From: an uncultured Oscillibacter sp.
Lineage (GTDB): Bacteria; Bacillota; Clostridia; Oscillospirales; Oscillospiraceae
NCBI GenBank assembly: GCA_905200545.1
Contig: CAJKKQ010000031.1
Location: forward strand, 1 to 26,590
Reading direction: 5' to 3'
DNA length: 26,590 bases
Shown here: piece after piece, positions 6,980 through 13,739 of the stretch
How positions within the stretch are numbered: the first letter of the stretch is position 1
How the letters are laid out: every line of letters starts with the position of its first letter
Translations under genes and position numbers: made by a program
Notes under the pieces: model-generated
Databases searched by the model: none
What the model saw: the letters and a program-made list of their open reading frames with translations, nothing else
What the model was told of the DNA's origin: nothing

Positions 6980-7774
6980 TCACCCCAGCGTCACATCCAG
7001 GGCCATCATCACTAGGAAGCCCAGCATGACACTGACAGTTCCGGCGTGGGAGTGCTCACCCAACTGGGCCTCGGGGATCAGCTCCTCCACCACCACGTAG
7101 ATCATGGCACCGGCAGCAAAGGACAGGATCCAGGGCATGACCCCGGTAAGGCTGCCTGCGGCCAGTACCGTCAGCAGACCGAACACCGGCTCCACCACAC
7201 CGGAGGCTGCCCCGCAGGCGAAGGCCCGCCAGGTACCCACTCCCTGGGACTTGAGGGGCAGGGAAACAGCAGCGCCCTCCGGGAAGTTCTGCAGTCCCAT
7301 GCCGATAGCCAGAGCCACGGCACCCGCCAGGGCACCGGAGCCGCCCTCCAGCGCCGCCACGGAAAAGCTCAGCCCCACGGCCATCCCCTCGGGGATATTG
7401 TGGAGGGTCACTGCCAGCACGATCATGGTGGTGCGCTTCCAGTGAGCAGGCAAGCCCTCCGGCTGGCTGCTGCCCACGTGCAGGTGGGGAAGCAGGCCGT
7501 CCAGCACCAGCAAAAAGGCGCCCCCCAGCACGAAGCCGCCGGCCACCGGGAGCAGCACCGCACCCCCGCCCTCCCGGGCCATGTCCATGGCAGGGATCAG
7601 CAGCGACCACACCGACGCGGCCACCATCACCCCCGCCGCAAAGCCCAGGAATACCTTTTGGGTGAGATGGGACATCTCCTTTTTAAAAAAGAATACCAGC
7701 GCCGCACCCAGCACTGTGGCAAGGCAGGTAGCCCCGGTGCCCAGGGCGGCGTAAATCAGCTCCTTGTGCAGCAT
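6980..7774 (-). CDS. ZIP family divalent metal transporter
   Basis: A 264-residue polytopic membrane protein of the ZIP family (ZupT/GufA-like). These carry Zn2+ and related divalent metals into the cytoplasm. The two metal-site helices are clear: HNIPEGMAVGLSFSVA (fourth helix) and MGLQNFPEGAAVSLPL (fifth helix). VVVEELIPEAQ lies in a later helix, and a short histidine-containing loop (LLPHLHVGSSQPEG) follows the third helix. Eight membrane segments can be counted. The start ATG has AAAGGAGGG upstream. It has its own strong promoter and is divergent from the CoA-binding gene. The metal preference is not determined by the sequence. Confidence 0.92.
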   Translation of the reverse strand: MLHKELIYAALGTGATCLATVLGAALVFFFKKEMSHLTQKVFLGFAAGVMVAASVWSLLIPAMDMAREGGGAVLLPVAGGFVLGGAFLLVLDGLLPHLHVGSSQPEGLPAHWKRTTMIVLAVTLHNIPEGMAVGLSFSVAALEGGSGALAGAVALAIGMGLQNFPEGAAVSLPLKSQGVGTWRAFACGAASGVVEPVFGLLTVLAAGSLTGVMPWILSFAAGAMIYVVVEELIPEAQLGEHSHAGTVSVMLGFLVMMALDVTLG

Positions 7775-7795
7775 AACAGCCCTCCTTTTGGCCTC

Positions 7796-7825
7796 ATCAT
7801 ACCCGATAGTTTACACTTATGTCAA
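7796..7825 (-). promoter_or_regulatory. Promoter of the ZIP transporter
   Basis: On the reverse strand TTGACA (7820-7825) and TATGAT (7796-7801) are separated by 18 bp. The -10 box is only 22 bp from the start codon, so the leader is very short and just holds the ribosome site. Confidence 0.8.
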
Positions 7826-7844
7826 CCGCATTTGGAGTTGTTTT

Positions 7845-7874
7845 TATCACAGTTTTTTCCTCTTCACTGTGATA
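7845..7874. promoter_or_regulatory. 8-bp inverted repeat between divergent genes
   Basis: TATCACAG (7845-7852) and CTGTGATA (7867-7874) are exact inverted copies separated by 14 bp. They lie upstream of the ZIP promoter and overlap the region where a promoter for the CoA-binding gene (7912) should be (TATATT at 7873-7878). This is a plausible operator for one or both genes, with the binding protein unknown. Confidence 0.4.
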
Positions 7875-7911
7875 TATTAGACTTAAATACCAGAGATAAG
7901 GGGGCGATCCC

Positions 7912-8277
7912 ATGGATCTCCAGGAGATCATGAACCAGCAGTCCTTCGCAGTGGTGGGCGACACCGTCAATCCCGAAAAATATGCGGCCAAGATCAAAAC
8001 GGGCCTGCTCTCCCAGGGCTACACCGTCCATGCCGTGGGCAAGGAGCTCTCCTCACTCAACGACATTCCCGGTTCCCTGGACATCATCGACCTGTGCATC
8101 CGGCCGGACAAGGGCCTGGCCCTTTTGCAGGAGAACCGCAAGCCATGCAAATGCGTGGTGCTCCAGCCGGGGGCCGACAGCCCGGAAATCATTGCCTGGC
8201 TGGAGGAGCAGCACCAGCCCTACCTCCAGGGCTGCCTGCTGGTGGGAATGCGGCTCTATCCCCGCAACGGCCAGTAA
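7912..8277 (+). CDS. CoA-binding domain protein (YccU-like)
   Basis: A 121-residue single-domain protein of the CoA_binding_2 (YccU) family, with a Rossmann-like fold predicted to bind CoA. The N-terminal strand and loop (FAVVGDTVNPEKYAAKI), the LSQGYTVHAVG segment, the DIIDLCIRPDKGL segment and CVVLQPGADSPEII follow the family layout. The fourth segment usually carries the cysteine seen here in a QCLM-like turn (LQGCLLVGMR). The start has AAGGGGG upstream. It is a single-gene unit ending at a strong bidirectional terminator. The physiological role of the family is not settled. Confidence 0.85.
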   Translation: MDLQEIMNQQSFAVVGDTVNPEKYAAKIKTGLLSQGYTVHAVGKELSSLNDIPGSLDIIDLCIRPDKGLALLQENRKPCKCVVLQPGADSPEIIAWLEEQHQPYLQGCLLVGMRLYPRNGQ

Positions 8278-8283
8278 CCGGTG

Positions 8284-8323
8284 AAAAAAACAGCCCCTGT
8301 CTCAAAAAGAGACAGGGGCTGTT
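8284..8323. terminator. Bidirectional terminator between CoA-binding gene and asnS
   Basis: A perfect 15-bp stem (8289-8303 with 8309-8323, loop A5) has A7 on the left at 8284-8290, so the minus-strand asnS transcript ends in seven T. On the plus strand the tail is TTCTCTTT, which also serves the CoA-binding gene. Confidence 0.9.
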
Positions 8324-8350
8324 CTCTTTGTATTGATAGGTGGCGTATGC

Positions 8351-9745
<1,395 letters not shown>

Positions 9746-9797
9746 GAAAACTCACCTGTTTTTCTGTTTTTACGGGGTTCTATGCAGATTCCAGGAT

Positions 9798-9826
9798 ATT
9801 GTACTCCACTTTTTCCAGTTTTACAA
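9798..9826 (-). promoter_or_regulatory. Promoter of asnS
   Basis: On the reverse strand TTGTAA (9821-9826) is followed after 17 bp by TACAAT (9798-9803). It lies between the stop of the XRE regulator and the asnS start. Confidence 0.7.
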
Positions 9827-9870
9827 GAGAAACGTTCACATTTTCCAGGTGCTTACGCTTCACACGCTCT

Positions 9871-10092
9871 TTACCGGGGCCACCGGCTCTCTTTGGGCAG
9901 ACCCAGTACATAATCCGAGCTGACATGATAGTAAAGGCACAGCGTCCGCAGATGGTGCACCGGCATCTCGTTGACCCCCCGCTCATAGCGGGAATAGACC
10001 TGTTGGGTGGTGCCCAGTACCCGGGCCACCTGGCTTTGGGTCAGGTCCCGGTCCTCCCGCAGCTCCCGCAAAATGTCCGCATAGGATTTCAT
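9871..10092 (-). CDS. XRE-family helix-turn-helix protein
   Basis: A 73-residue protein made almost entirely of a Cro/C1-type helix-turn-helix domain. Helices 2-3 are at residues 17-35 (LTQSQVARVLGTTQQVYS), followed by YERGVNEMPVHHLRTLC and a YYHVSSDYVLGLP tail typical of small XRE regulators. I start it at ATG 10092 because GGGGGAGG lies 7 nt upstream; an in-frame start at 10116 lacks this. Such small XRE proteins usually bind palindromic operators as dimers. No toxin or antitoxin partner or phage gene is adjacent. It sits between the lipoprotein operon and asnS, with its own candidate promoter, and its targets are unknown. Confidence 0.88.
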   Translation of the reverse strand: MKSYADILRELREDRDLTQSQVARVLGTTQQVYSRYERGVNEMPVHHLRTLCLYYHVSSDYVLGLPKESRWPR

Positions 10093-10127
10093 GAATTCGC
10101 CTCCCCCTGTCAGCATGTAACAGAGGC

Positions 10128-10156
10128 ATTATTTCATGCGCACAAATTGCTGTCTA
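10128..10156 (-). promoter_or_regulatory. Candidate promoter of the XRE gene
   Basis: On the reverse strand TAGACA (10151-10156) is followed after 17 bp by AATAAT (10128-10133), each one mismatch from consensus. It places the transcription start about 30 nt before the XRE start codon. Confidence 0.6.
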
Positions 10157-10244
10157 CCATCCACGCCTGATGTGGCGTTCTGGTAAATGTAGGTAAAAAG
10201 CGCAAAAAGTGCCAAAAGCAGGAACTTTTTCTGCCATTTTTCCC

Positions 10245-11150
10245 TCAGGAAATCATCTCGCTTCCCACGGTGTAGCATCCCCAGTGGCCGCCGCTGCTGA
10301 CGGCGGTGCAGTCCGTGAAATAATAGGCTCCCAGGGGTGAGCGCCACTTCCGGGCATCAAAAGACACGCCGTCGTAGTCCGGCATCTGGTCACCAGGTCC
10401 CATATTGGGCAGACTGAACACCACCGGCTCCTCGCTCTCCGTAATAGAGAACAAGCACCCGGTTTCCCACTGGTAGAGTTCCGGCTCCTCTCCCCCCTCT
10501 CCGGCAGGGTCCCCCAGAGAAACCGGGGTGAGATAACCGTCCGCCGCCAGCTGGTCGTAGGTGGTCTCCATGGCCATGAGGCCGTGGGCGGCACCAAAGG
10601 CATAGGCCACCGCCGCCTGCTCGCTTCCGCTCAACCGGGTCTGGGACAGATCCGCCCCCAGCTCCGTAATGTTTTCATTGAGACCGCTGTCCACATTCCA
10701 CAGATCCTCCAGCACCTGGAGATACAGCGCTCCCAAGTCGTCAAAATTCTCTGTGGAGAAGTCCAGGGCGGTGACGCCGGAGAAACCCATGGGCCAGGAC
10801 TCCTGGATACCGCCGTCAAAGGTCACCGTCACCGTGGTTCCCGCCAGGGACCCGCCGGGCAAGGCCTGATATGCCCCCGGTGCCGCCGGGTCAAAGTCCG
10901 TACCGTCCAGAGTCAGAGTCTCATCCCCCGGGGTCGCGGTATAGAGGCCGGTGTCGCTGTCCTCCTCCGCCAGGATCAGCGTGCCATCCTCCAGCACAGA
11001 GATCACACGGCACACCACGGTGTCCCCCGCAGGTTCCTCCTGGGGCAGAACGTCCGTCTCACCGGCGGTTCCTCCCGAGGCCGCACAGGCCGCCAGGAGG
11101 CAAGCGCAGGCATATAGCGTCAAAAACAGGCACCACTTTTTCATATTCAT
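10245..11150 (-). CDS. Predicted lipoprotein of unknown function
   Basis: A 301-residue protein with a lipoprotein signal peptide. It has a short basic start (MNMKKW), a hydrophobic stretch to residue 21 and a lipobox LAAC with the acylated cysteine at residue 22. It should be anchored on the outer face of the membrane. The mature part is acidic (DE-rich) with beta-like segments such as VVCRVISVLEDGTLIL and TTVTVTFDGGIQESWPM. Its C-terminus is WGCYTVGSEMIS. I do not recognise the domain. I chose ATG 11150; the open frame to 11195 only spans the hairpin and ribosome site. It is the last gene of the LytTR operon, 70 nt after the second membrane protein. Its ribosome site lies inside a strong hairpin (11158-11192). 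Confidence 0.8.
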   Translation of the reverse strand: MNMKKWCLFLTLYACACLLAACAASGGTAGETDVLPQEEPAGDTVVCRVISVLEDGTLILAEEDSDTGLYTATPGDETLTLDGTDFDPAAPGAYQALPGGSLAGTTVTVTFDGGIQESWPMGFSGVTALDFSTENFDDLGALYLQVLEDLWNVDSGLNENITELGADLSQTRLSGSEQAAVAYAFGAAHGLMAMETTYDQLAADGYLTPVSLGDPAGEGGEEPELYQWETGCLFSITESEEPVVFSLPNMGPGDQMPDYDGVSFDARKWRSPLGAYYFTDCTAVSSGGHWGCYTVGSEMIS

Positions 11151-11157
11151 AGAAAAT

Positions 11158-11192
11158 CCGCCTCCTCTCGTCCTTATGGACGGAGAAGGCGG
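11158..11192 (-). promoter_or_regulatory. Hairpin covering the lipoprotein ribosome site
   Basis: In the RNA direction an arm at 11192-11178 pairs with 11173-11158 through 15 base pairs (one wobble, one bulged A) around an ATAA loop. The 3' arm contains the GAGGAGG ribosome site of the lipoprotein gene, so it would be closed in the folded mRNA. No T-run follows. This suggests translational control or an intercistronic stabiliser. Confidence 0.7.
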
Positions 11193-11220
11193 CAATTTGG
11201 TTCCTGGGGAAGCGCTTTTT

Positions 11221-11733
11221 TCACCACACTGGGATGAAAAAGGTCCAGGGAGCGGTGACGGTGGCCAAGGACAATGCGACGATATGGGCCTCCCGGGGCG
11301 TCATGCCCGGGGTCTCTTGGAATACCTTTCGGTCAAAGCGGTAGATGCACACCCCGGAGAGGACCACGGCGGACAGCGTCCATAGGAATGCCGCAGGATG
11401 CGCGAAGGGATTATACATCACAGGCCCCAGCCATGGTATCCAGAAAGCATCACGGCCGCCTGCCTCGTACAGGATCAGGGCCAGAAGGAGCCAGGCAACG
11501 CCGATGGCGTCAGCGGCAAACCCCCGCAGCCACACCCGCCACCAAAGACGCTTCAGCAGCCGCCCCTTGTCCTTGCATTTTAGGAACAGCAGGGCACAGA
11601 ACAGCACGGCTGTATCGATCAGTAGGTTGCCCAGCAAAGTCACCGGCAACACCCAGGGAAACAGGGGAAAGAACATCCACAGGAGCCACACCGGGATGAT
11701 CATATTGTAGAGCCGGACCTCACGGGTCTTCAC
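11221..11733 (-). CDS. Small integral membrane protein in LytTR operon
   Basis: A 170-residue protein with about five hydrophobic helices (roughly residues 10-30, 33-50, 72-90, 112-130 and 148-168) and short charged loops rich in K/R between helices two and three (KCKDKGRLLKRLWWR). I recognise no family. Its start overlaps the end of the DUF3021-like gene by 14 nt, so translation is coupled. The protein ends in TFFIPVW at the membrane. Its position in the operon suggests that it works with the DUF3021-like protein, perhaps as part of a membrane complex that controls the LytTR regulator. This is inference only. Confidence 0.75.
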   Translation of the reverse strand: MKTREVRLYNMIIPVWLLWMFFPLFPWVLPVTLLGNLLIDTAVLFCALLFLKCKDKGRLLKRLWWRVWLRGFAADAIGVAWLLLALILYEAGGRDAFWIPWLGPVMYNPFAHPAAFLWTLSAVVLSGVCIYRFDRKVFQETPGMTPREAHIVALSLATVTAPWTFFIPVW

Positions 11734-12523
11734 GCTGCTCCCTCCCTCTTTTCAGCCGGGCATACAAAGCCCCTGCCAGATTTCCCGCCAGAGCCAGGGC
11801 AGTGTAAACCACCAGGAACCACCAGGAATGCCAGGGCCCGCAGCTCATCACCGGTAGGAAGCTCACCGCTACCGCCACCGGGTACAAAGGACAAATGCCC
11901 CAGCGGATTCCTGCCCCATAGCCCGCCACTGCAGCAGTGAAGGGGCAGGCTGCCACCGGAGCCAGGATCCATGCAAAAAGCAGTGTTCCCCACCCTTTTG
12001 TCCAATAGGCGGCAATCATCGCAAGACTCCAGAACACTGTCGCCGTCAGCAGCGCATAGGGCACAGTCTCCCTCCATTTCCAGCGGGAGACGCTCCGAAT
12101 GGCAATGCCTAATTCCCTCTGAATCCGCTCCACGTCCTGGCGGCAGGTGTACCAGCGCACTACCCAGCCGATGGCGTACAGCCAGGTGAACAAGCCCCAC
12201 AGTACCCAGCCCATACTTCCGCCGGGATAACCCTGGCAGGTGAGGGCCCAGAACACAAAGGCCCCGCAGTCCAGCAGGTAATTCCACAGACTGTTTGTGA
12301 AGAAGCTTCCCCGCTCCCGGCGCCAGATCATTGCCCCGGCACACACCGCGGCTCCCCAGAGCATCCCGGCCAGCAGACGGATCCACTCCGCCCCCTGGGT
12401 GCTGCCGCACAGAACCGTCAGGTCTGATGCCGGCCCATAGGGCCAGCAGATCATCAGCGGTGCCATGCCCGCCGCGCCGCACAGCGCACCCAAACCCAAC
12501 CGTCTCAGCAGTTCCCGTCTCAT
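11720..12523 (-). CDS. DUF3021-like membrane protein with extra C-terminal membrane domain
   Basis: A 267-residue membrane protein. The first 140 residues resemble DUF3021, the four-helix membrane partner of stand-alone LytTR regulators. Helices are near 10-28, 48-65, 82-95 and 104-120, followed by the typical closing basic segment (TCRQDVERIQREL). Residues 150-255 add a further four-helix domain (FAWILAPVAACPFTAAVAG, ICPLYPVAVAVSFLPV, WWFLVVYTALALAGNLAG) that I do not recognise. This makes it a fusion about twice the usual length. The start ATG overlaps the LytTR stop by 4 nt (ATGA). In streptococcal LytTR regulatory systems (HdrRM, BrsRM) the membrane partner restrains the regulator, and the same is inferred here. 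Confidence 0.75.
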   Translation of the reverse strand: MRRELLRRLGLGALCGAAGMAPLMICWPYGPASDLTVLCGSTQGAEWIRLLAGMLWGAAVCAGAMIWRRERGSFFTNSLWNYLLDCGAFVFWALTCQGYPGGSMGWVLWGLFTWLYAIGWVVRWYTCRQDVERIQRELGIAIRSVSRWKWRETVPYALLTATVFWSLAMIAAYWTKGWGTLLFAWILAPVAACPFTAAVAGYGAGIRWGICPLYPVAVAVSFLPVMSCGPWHSWWFLVVYTALALAGNLAGALYARLKRGREQREDP

Positions 12524-12954
12524 ATCCCCAGCACCTCCTTGATCCTGCGCACATACCGACGGGAGGCCCAGCACACGGTGCCGTCCGCCAGGGTCACCCG
12601 TATGGTTCCCGTAAGGGTCAGGTCCAGGGCCGTCACCTTTTTGAGATTCACGATCTCCGAATGGGAGATCCGGGCAAAGCGATGGGCTGCGAACCGCTGC
12701 TCCAGCTCATAGAGCCGTTGGTGCACGGTGTAGGTGCCTCGCTCCGTCTGGGCCAGCACCCCCTTGTCCTCCCCGTAAAAGCGGAGGATATCCCCTGTCT
12801 GAAGGGGCACCGCCTCCCCCTCCCGGAAGCCCAGGAGGGTCTCCGGATCGTCCAGCCGGGCAAGCAGGTCCTCTACCTCCGGCGTCATAGCGGGAGCCCG
12901 GACCACCACCTGAGGCTCCGACAACGCCGGATCCAGCTCCAGCCTGATGTCCAT
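12520..12954 (-). CDS. Stand-alone LytTR DNA-binding regulator
   Basis: A 144-residue regulator with a C-terminal LytTR DNA-binding domain (about residues 45-144: DILRFYGEDKGVLAQT, YELEQRFAAHRFARISHSE, IVNLKKVTALD, ASRRYVRRIKEVLGI). The short N-terminal part (MDIRLELDPALSEPQVVV) replaces the usual response-regulator receiver. There is therefore no phosphorylation site, and control must come from another route. It is the first gene of a coupled operon with a DUF3021-like membrane protein, a second membrane protein and a lipoprotein. A pair of LytTR-type direct repeats lies upstream of its weak -35 box, suggesting autoactivation. The start has GGGAGGGAG upstream. The longer open frame to 13404 is antisense to the DUF1294 gene and is rejected. 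Confidence 0.9.
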   Translation of the reverse strand: MDIRLELDPALSEPQVVVRAPAMTPEVEDLLARLDDPETLLGFREGEAVPLQTGDILRFYGEDKGVLAQTERGTYTVHQRLYELEQRFAAHRFARISHSEIVNLKKVTALDLTLTGTIRVTLADGTVCWASRRYVRRIKEVLGI

Positions 12955-12979
12955 GCCCGCTCCCTCCCTTCTTGTCTCC

Positions 12980-13009
12980 AGTATACGAATTCCTGCCCGT
13001 CCCGTCCAG
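12980..13009 (-). promoter_or_regulatory. Promoter of the LytTR operon
   Basis: On the reverse strand a good -10 box TATACT (12980-12985) has only a poor -35 match, CTGGAC (13004-13009), at 18 bp. A weak -35 with repeats 8 bp upstream of it is the layout of an activator-dependent promoter. Confidence 0.65.
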
Positions 13010-13017
13010 TCTTCCGC

Positions 13018-13047
13018 GACGGTCGGCACCTTTCCCTGGACCGTCGG
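13018..13047. promoter_or_regulatory. Putative LytTR binding site (two 9-bp direct repeats)
   Basis: On the reverse strand CCGACGGTC (13039-13047) and CCGACCGTC (13018-13026) match at 8 of 9 positions. They are separated by exactly 12 bp, giving 21 bp centre to centre. LytTR proteins such as AgrA bind two 9-bp direct repeats with a 12-13 bp spacer. The site lies between the divergent promoters of the LytTR operon and the DUF1294 gene, 8 and 9 bp from their -35 boxes. Confidence 0.6.
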
Positions 13048-13056
13048 TCTCCCCAC

Positions 13057-13085
13057 TTGCGCCGGGCAGCCGGGTCTGGTATGAT
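13057..13085 (+). promoter_or_regulatory. Promoter of the DUF1294 gene
   Basis: TTGCGC (13057-13062) is followed after 17 bp by TATGAT (13080-13085), with TGG making an extended -10. It is divergent from the LytTR operon promoter and lies next to the repeat pair. Confidence 0.7.
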
Positions 13086-13134
13086 GGGGAAACCGGAAAC
13101 TGCTCCGGCAAATCTCACAGTTTGGGAGGTTCCC

Positions 13135-13491
13135 ATGGAAAGGACGTTGTATTTGCCAGAGGGTACCACCGTCACCGGCTTTGTCGTGCTTGGTTCCCCC
13201 TGGGGACTGCTGGGACTCTGGCTGGCCGCCATCAATCTGGTGACCTTTTGCATCTTTGGCCTGGATAAGTGGAAAGCCAAACGGAAAGCTAAAAATGAGG
13301 CCGTCCGCCGGGTACCGGAGAAGACGCTGTTCCTCCTCTCCATTCTGGGGGGCAGCGTGGGCGCCCTTCTGGGAATGCGGGTCTTTCACCACAAAACGCT
13401 CCACAAGAGCTTCCGCTACGGCATCCCCGCCATTTTAGCCCTGCAGATCCTGATCCCCTTGGGGATCTGGCTCCGGCACGCCCTTGGATAG
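13135..13491 (+). CDS. DUF1294 family membrane protein
   Basis: A 118-residue protein with the DUF1294 signature. A first hydrophobic helix (LLGLWLAAINLVTFCIFGLD) leads into DKWKAKRK, then RVPEKTLFLLSILGGSVG, ALLGMRVFHHKTLHKSF and a last helix. About three to four membrane segments are seen. The N-terminus has an additional 15-residue lead (MERTLYLPEGTTVTG). The start ATG has GGGAGG upstream; the long upstream open frame is an artefact. It is a single-gene unit with its own promoter and terminator. The function of the family is unknown. It may respond to the LytTR regulator because the repeat pair lies in the shared promoter region. Confidence 0.88.
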   Translation: MERTLYLPEGTTVTGFVVLGSPWGLLGLWLAAINLVTFCIFGLDKWKAKRKAKNEAVRRVPEKTLFLLSILGGSVGALLGMRVFHHKTLHKSFRYGIPAILALQILIPLGIWLRHALG

Positions 13492-13519
13492 AAAAGAGAC
13501 GGCTTGCCCGTCTCTTTTT
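13492..13519 (+). terminator. Terminator of the DUF1294 gene
   Basis: Stem GAGACGG/CCGTCTC (13496-13502 with 13508-13514), extended by A4/T4 and followed by T5, starting right at the stop codon. Confidence 0.88.
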
Positions 13520-13572
13520 CACTGCATCATCCTCTGCTGACGGGATCGCATACACCGTTTCCTTCACAAATC

Positions 13573-13586
13573 CGTAATCGATTACC
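13573..13586. promoter_or_regulatory. cre-like palindrome upstream of the pyk promoter
   Basis: The perfect 12-bp palindrome GTAATCGATTAC (13574-13585) matches the CcpA cre consensus TGWAANCGNTNWCA at 12 of 14 positions, missing only the two outermost bases. It lies 7 bp upstream of the pyk -35 box, a place typical of activation. A weaker related palindrome, AAATCGATTT, lies at 13701-13710 in the leader. Confidence 0.5.
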
Positions 13587-13592
13587 TTTTTC

Positions 13593-13621
13593 TTGACACC
13601 AGGGCCTGCTGGTTGTATGGT
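13593..13621 (+). promoter_or_regulatory. Promoter of pyk
   Basis: TTGACA (13593-13598) is followed after 17 bp by TATGGT (13616-13621). The leader to the ATG at 13740 is about 110 nt. Confidence 0.75.
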
Positions 13622-13739
13622 AGTAACGGAAGGGAAACCTCTGATTTTTACGAATCTTTCATTTTTTTGAATGCGTATTTTGTGGTAAACTACGATTGGT
13701 AAATCGATTTTCTATTTGCAGGAAAGGCGGTATCGACTC

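Noticed and set aside
9746..9800. T-box leader before asnS
   Set aside because: The promoter leaves only about 45 nt of leader, too short for a T-box, and no T-box sequence is seen.
9871..10092. Toxin-antitoxin or phage repressor unit for the XRE gene
   Set aside because: No toxin-like partner, integrase or phage gene lies next to it.
10204..10230. Terminator after the lipoprotein gene
   Set aside because: Only a 7-bp A/T-rich stem with a 13-base loop. Too weak to call, although the operon should end near here.
13716..13739. Earlier TTG start for pyruvate kinase
   Set aside because: The ATG at 13740 has a good ribosome site and begins at the conserved RKTKIVCTLGP.
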